From NCBI GenBank assembly GCA_963578655.1, contig CAUZEB010000032.1, positions 1 to 14,566 of the forward strand: a DNA stretch of 14,566 nucleotides, written 5' to 3'. Each line of letters begins with the position of its first letter. The first letter of the stretch is position 1. The notes below the pieces were generated by a model, which was not told where the DNA came from, searched no databases, and saw only the letters and a list, made by a program, of their open reading frames with translations. The translations under genes and the position numbers were made by a program. Source of the DNA: CAUZEB01 sp963578655. Lineage in GTDB: Bacteria; Chloroflexota; Dehalococcoidia; Lucifugimonadales; CAUZEB01. Shown piece after piece: positions 13,721 to 14,566 of this stretch.

Positions 13721-14566
13721 TTGCATCGGTATATAATTCAAAGACTCATAGCAGCTATACCTGTACTTTTTATAGTAGCATTGGTAATATTCGCTTTGTT
13801 GAGAATAGCACCAGGGGATCCGGCTGCTCTGTTTGCAGGCAACGACGCCACCCCTGAGCGTATAGAGGCTTTAAGAGAAGGCCTTGGCTTAAATCGATCT
13901 CTGCCAGTACAACTTGGGATGTGGTTCAGAGATATTTTGAAAGGTGATCTAGGAACATCTCTTACGTCGCATCATAAAGTGACCGATTTAATATGGTCCA
14001 GAGTTGTCCCTACACTGTCCCTAACGGTTCTAACAGAATTATTCACAGTGGGTATAGGCGTACCTCTTGGGGTTTTAGCAGCATGGAAAGCCAATACATG
14101 GATAGATCGTGGAGTTATGCTGTTTGCGTCTTTGGGGTTTTCCGTCCCGGTTTTCTTTCTGGGATTTATGATGATATGGCTGTTTGCTTTACAACTCGGA
14201 ATCTTTCCTCCTGCAGGCTATGTTGAACCGACTGAAAACCTGTGGCGTTATTTCCATCGCTTAATTATGCCTTCGATAGCCACTAGTACAATTTTAATTG
14301 CTTATATTACGAGAATGACCAGAGCTAGCCTTCTCGAAGTTTTACGGGAAGATTATATCCGGACCGCCAGATCTAAGGGGCTCACGGAGACAGTAATTCT
14401 TGTTAGACATGCCTTGAAAAATTCCGCGCTTCCCGTTATTACGGTTATCGGACTCGGCTTTGCTGCATTATTGTCTGGCCTTGTAGTAACGGAACAGGTT
14501 TTTGCAATACCGGGTGTGGGGCGACTGGTCATTGATGCTATTGTCAGAAGAGATTACCCTGTAATA
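13721..14566 (+). CDS. ABC transporter permease, DppB/OppB family (C-terminus beyond the window)
   Basis: This frame encodes 282 residues and is still open at the last base; family members are usually a little over 300 residues, so only the last few dozen are missing. It starts H-R-Y-I-I-Q-R-L-I-A-A-I-P-V-L-F, the usual N-terminus of DppB/OppB-type permeases, followed by L-R-I-A-P-G-D-P-A (28-36). About five to six hydrophobic membrane segments follow (near 10-28, 98-120, 132-158, 182-197, 237-258). The cytoplasmic EAA loop that contacts the ATPase is visible around E-V-L-R-E-D-Y-I-R-T-A-R-S-K-G-L (206-221) and on to A-L-P-V-I. The start is a TTG at 13721 with AAAGG eight bases upstream. An in-frame TAG at 13703-13705 limits any extension, and no ATG is available. 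It forms the importer with the upstream binding protein; a second permease and ATPases are expected beyond the window. Confidence 0.9.
   Translation, partial: MHRYIIQRLIAAIPVLFIVALVIFALLRIAPGDPAALFAGNDATPERIEALREGLGLNRSLPVQLGMWFRDILKGDLGTSLTSHHKVTDLIWSRVVPTLSLTVLTELFTVGIGVPLGVLAAWKANTWIDRGVMLFASLGFSVPVFFLGFMMIWLFALQLGIFPPAGYVEPTENLWRYFHRLIMPSIATSTILIAYITRMTRASLLEVLREDYIRTARSKGLTETVILVRHALKNSALPVITVIGLGFAALLSGLVVTEQVFAIPGVGRLVIDAIVRRDYPVI

Noticed and set aside
13666..13857. 63-codon open frame beginning inside the 30-bp palindrome
   Set aside because: It is out of frame with the clear permease gene, has no recognisable features, and its start lies in the hairpin.
1..14566. CRISPR array, insertion sequence, prophage or integrative element
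   Set aside because: I saw no regularly spaced repeats, transposase or integrase genes, or attachment-site duplications.

Overview
The window looks like a bacterial chromosome segment of moderate-to-low GC (about low to mid 40s % by eye). It probably comes from a marine or uncultured Chloroflexota (SAR202 / Dehalococcoidia-like). This is an inference from gene content: a NIL-domain gene followed by a MoaD/ThiS-like carrier, a 47-residue DUF5679 zinc-ribbon protein, a split ComD/ComE-type thiamine-diphosphate decarboxylase, and a lipoprotein solute-binding protein with a Val/Glu/Lys-rich stalk. There is no rRNA, tRNA, insertion sequence, phage gene or CRISPR array that I can recognise.

Layout. 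(1) 1-511, plus strand: the end of a NIL-domain gene and a small ubiquitin-like sulfur-carrier protein, with an inverted repeat between them. (2) 522-5213, minus strand: a five-gene presumed operon, in transcription order a uronate-dehydrogenase-like SDR, the alpha and beta halves of a sulfopyruvate/phosphonopyruvate-decarboxylase-like enzyme, an oxalyl-CoA-synthetase-like AMP-forming ligase, and a ketopantoate-reductase-like protein. A promoter candidate lies just upstream of the SDR. (3) 5214-6221: a divergent promoter region, the DUF5679 gene with a near-consensus promoter, and a 505-bp stretch without a credible gene. (4) 6222-9286, plus strand: alaS and ruvX, overlapping by 4 bases, followed by a hairpin. 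(5) 9287-10575: a regulatory region with a good promoter and two inverted repeats, then a phosphotriesterase-family metallohydrolase. (6) 10591-11523, minus strand: a class IV aminotransferase, convergent with the hydrolase. (7) 11867-14566, plus strand: a peptide/nickel-type ABC importer, with the lipoprotein binding protein, a perfect 30-bp palindrome, and a DppB/OppB-type permease that runs off the window.

How the genes fit together. alaS-ruvX is a housekeeping pair. The minus-strand operon reads as a small catabolic module: an NAD(P) oxidoreductase, a 2-oxoacid decarboxylase in two subunits, a CoA ligase for a small acid, and a second NADPH reductase. Each family is clear, but the substrate and the order of reactions cannot be read from sequence. 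This operon is the best candidate for an undescribed pathway. The ABC importer, hydrolase and aminotransferase could together take up and process an organic nitrogen or ester/lactone compound, but that rests on proximity alone.

Most findings are individually modest. I did not see an obviously new genetic system such as a defence island, a new repeat array or a selfish element.
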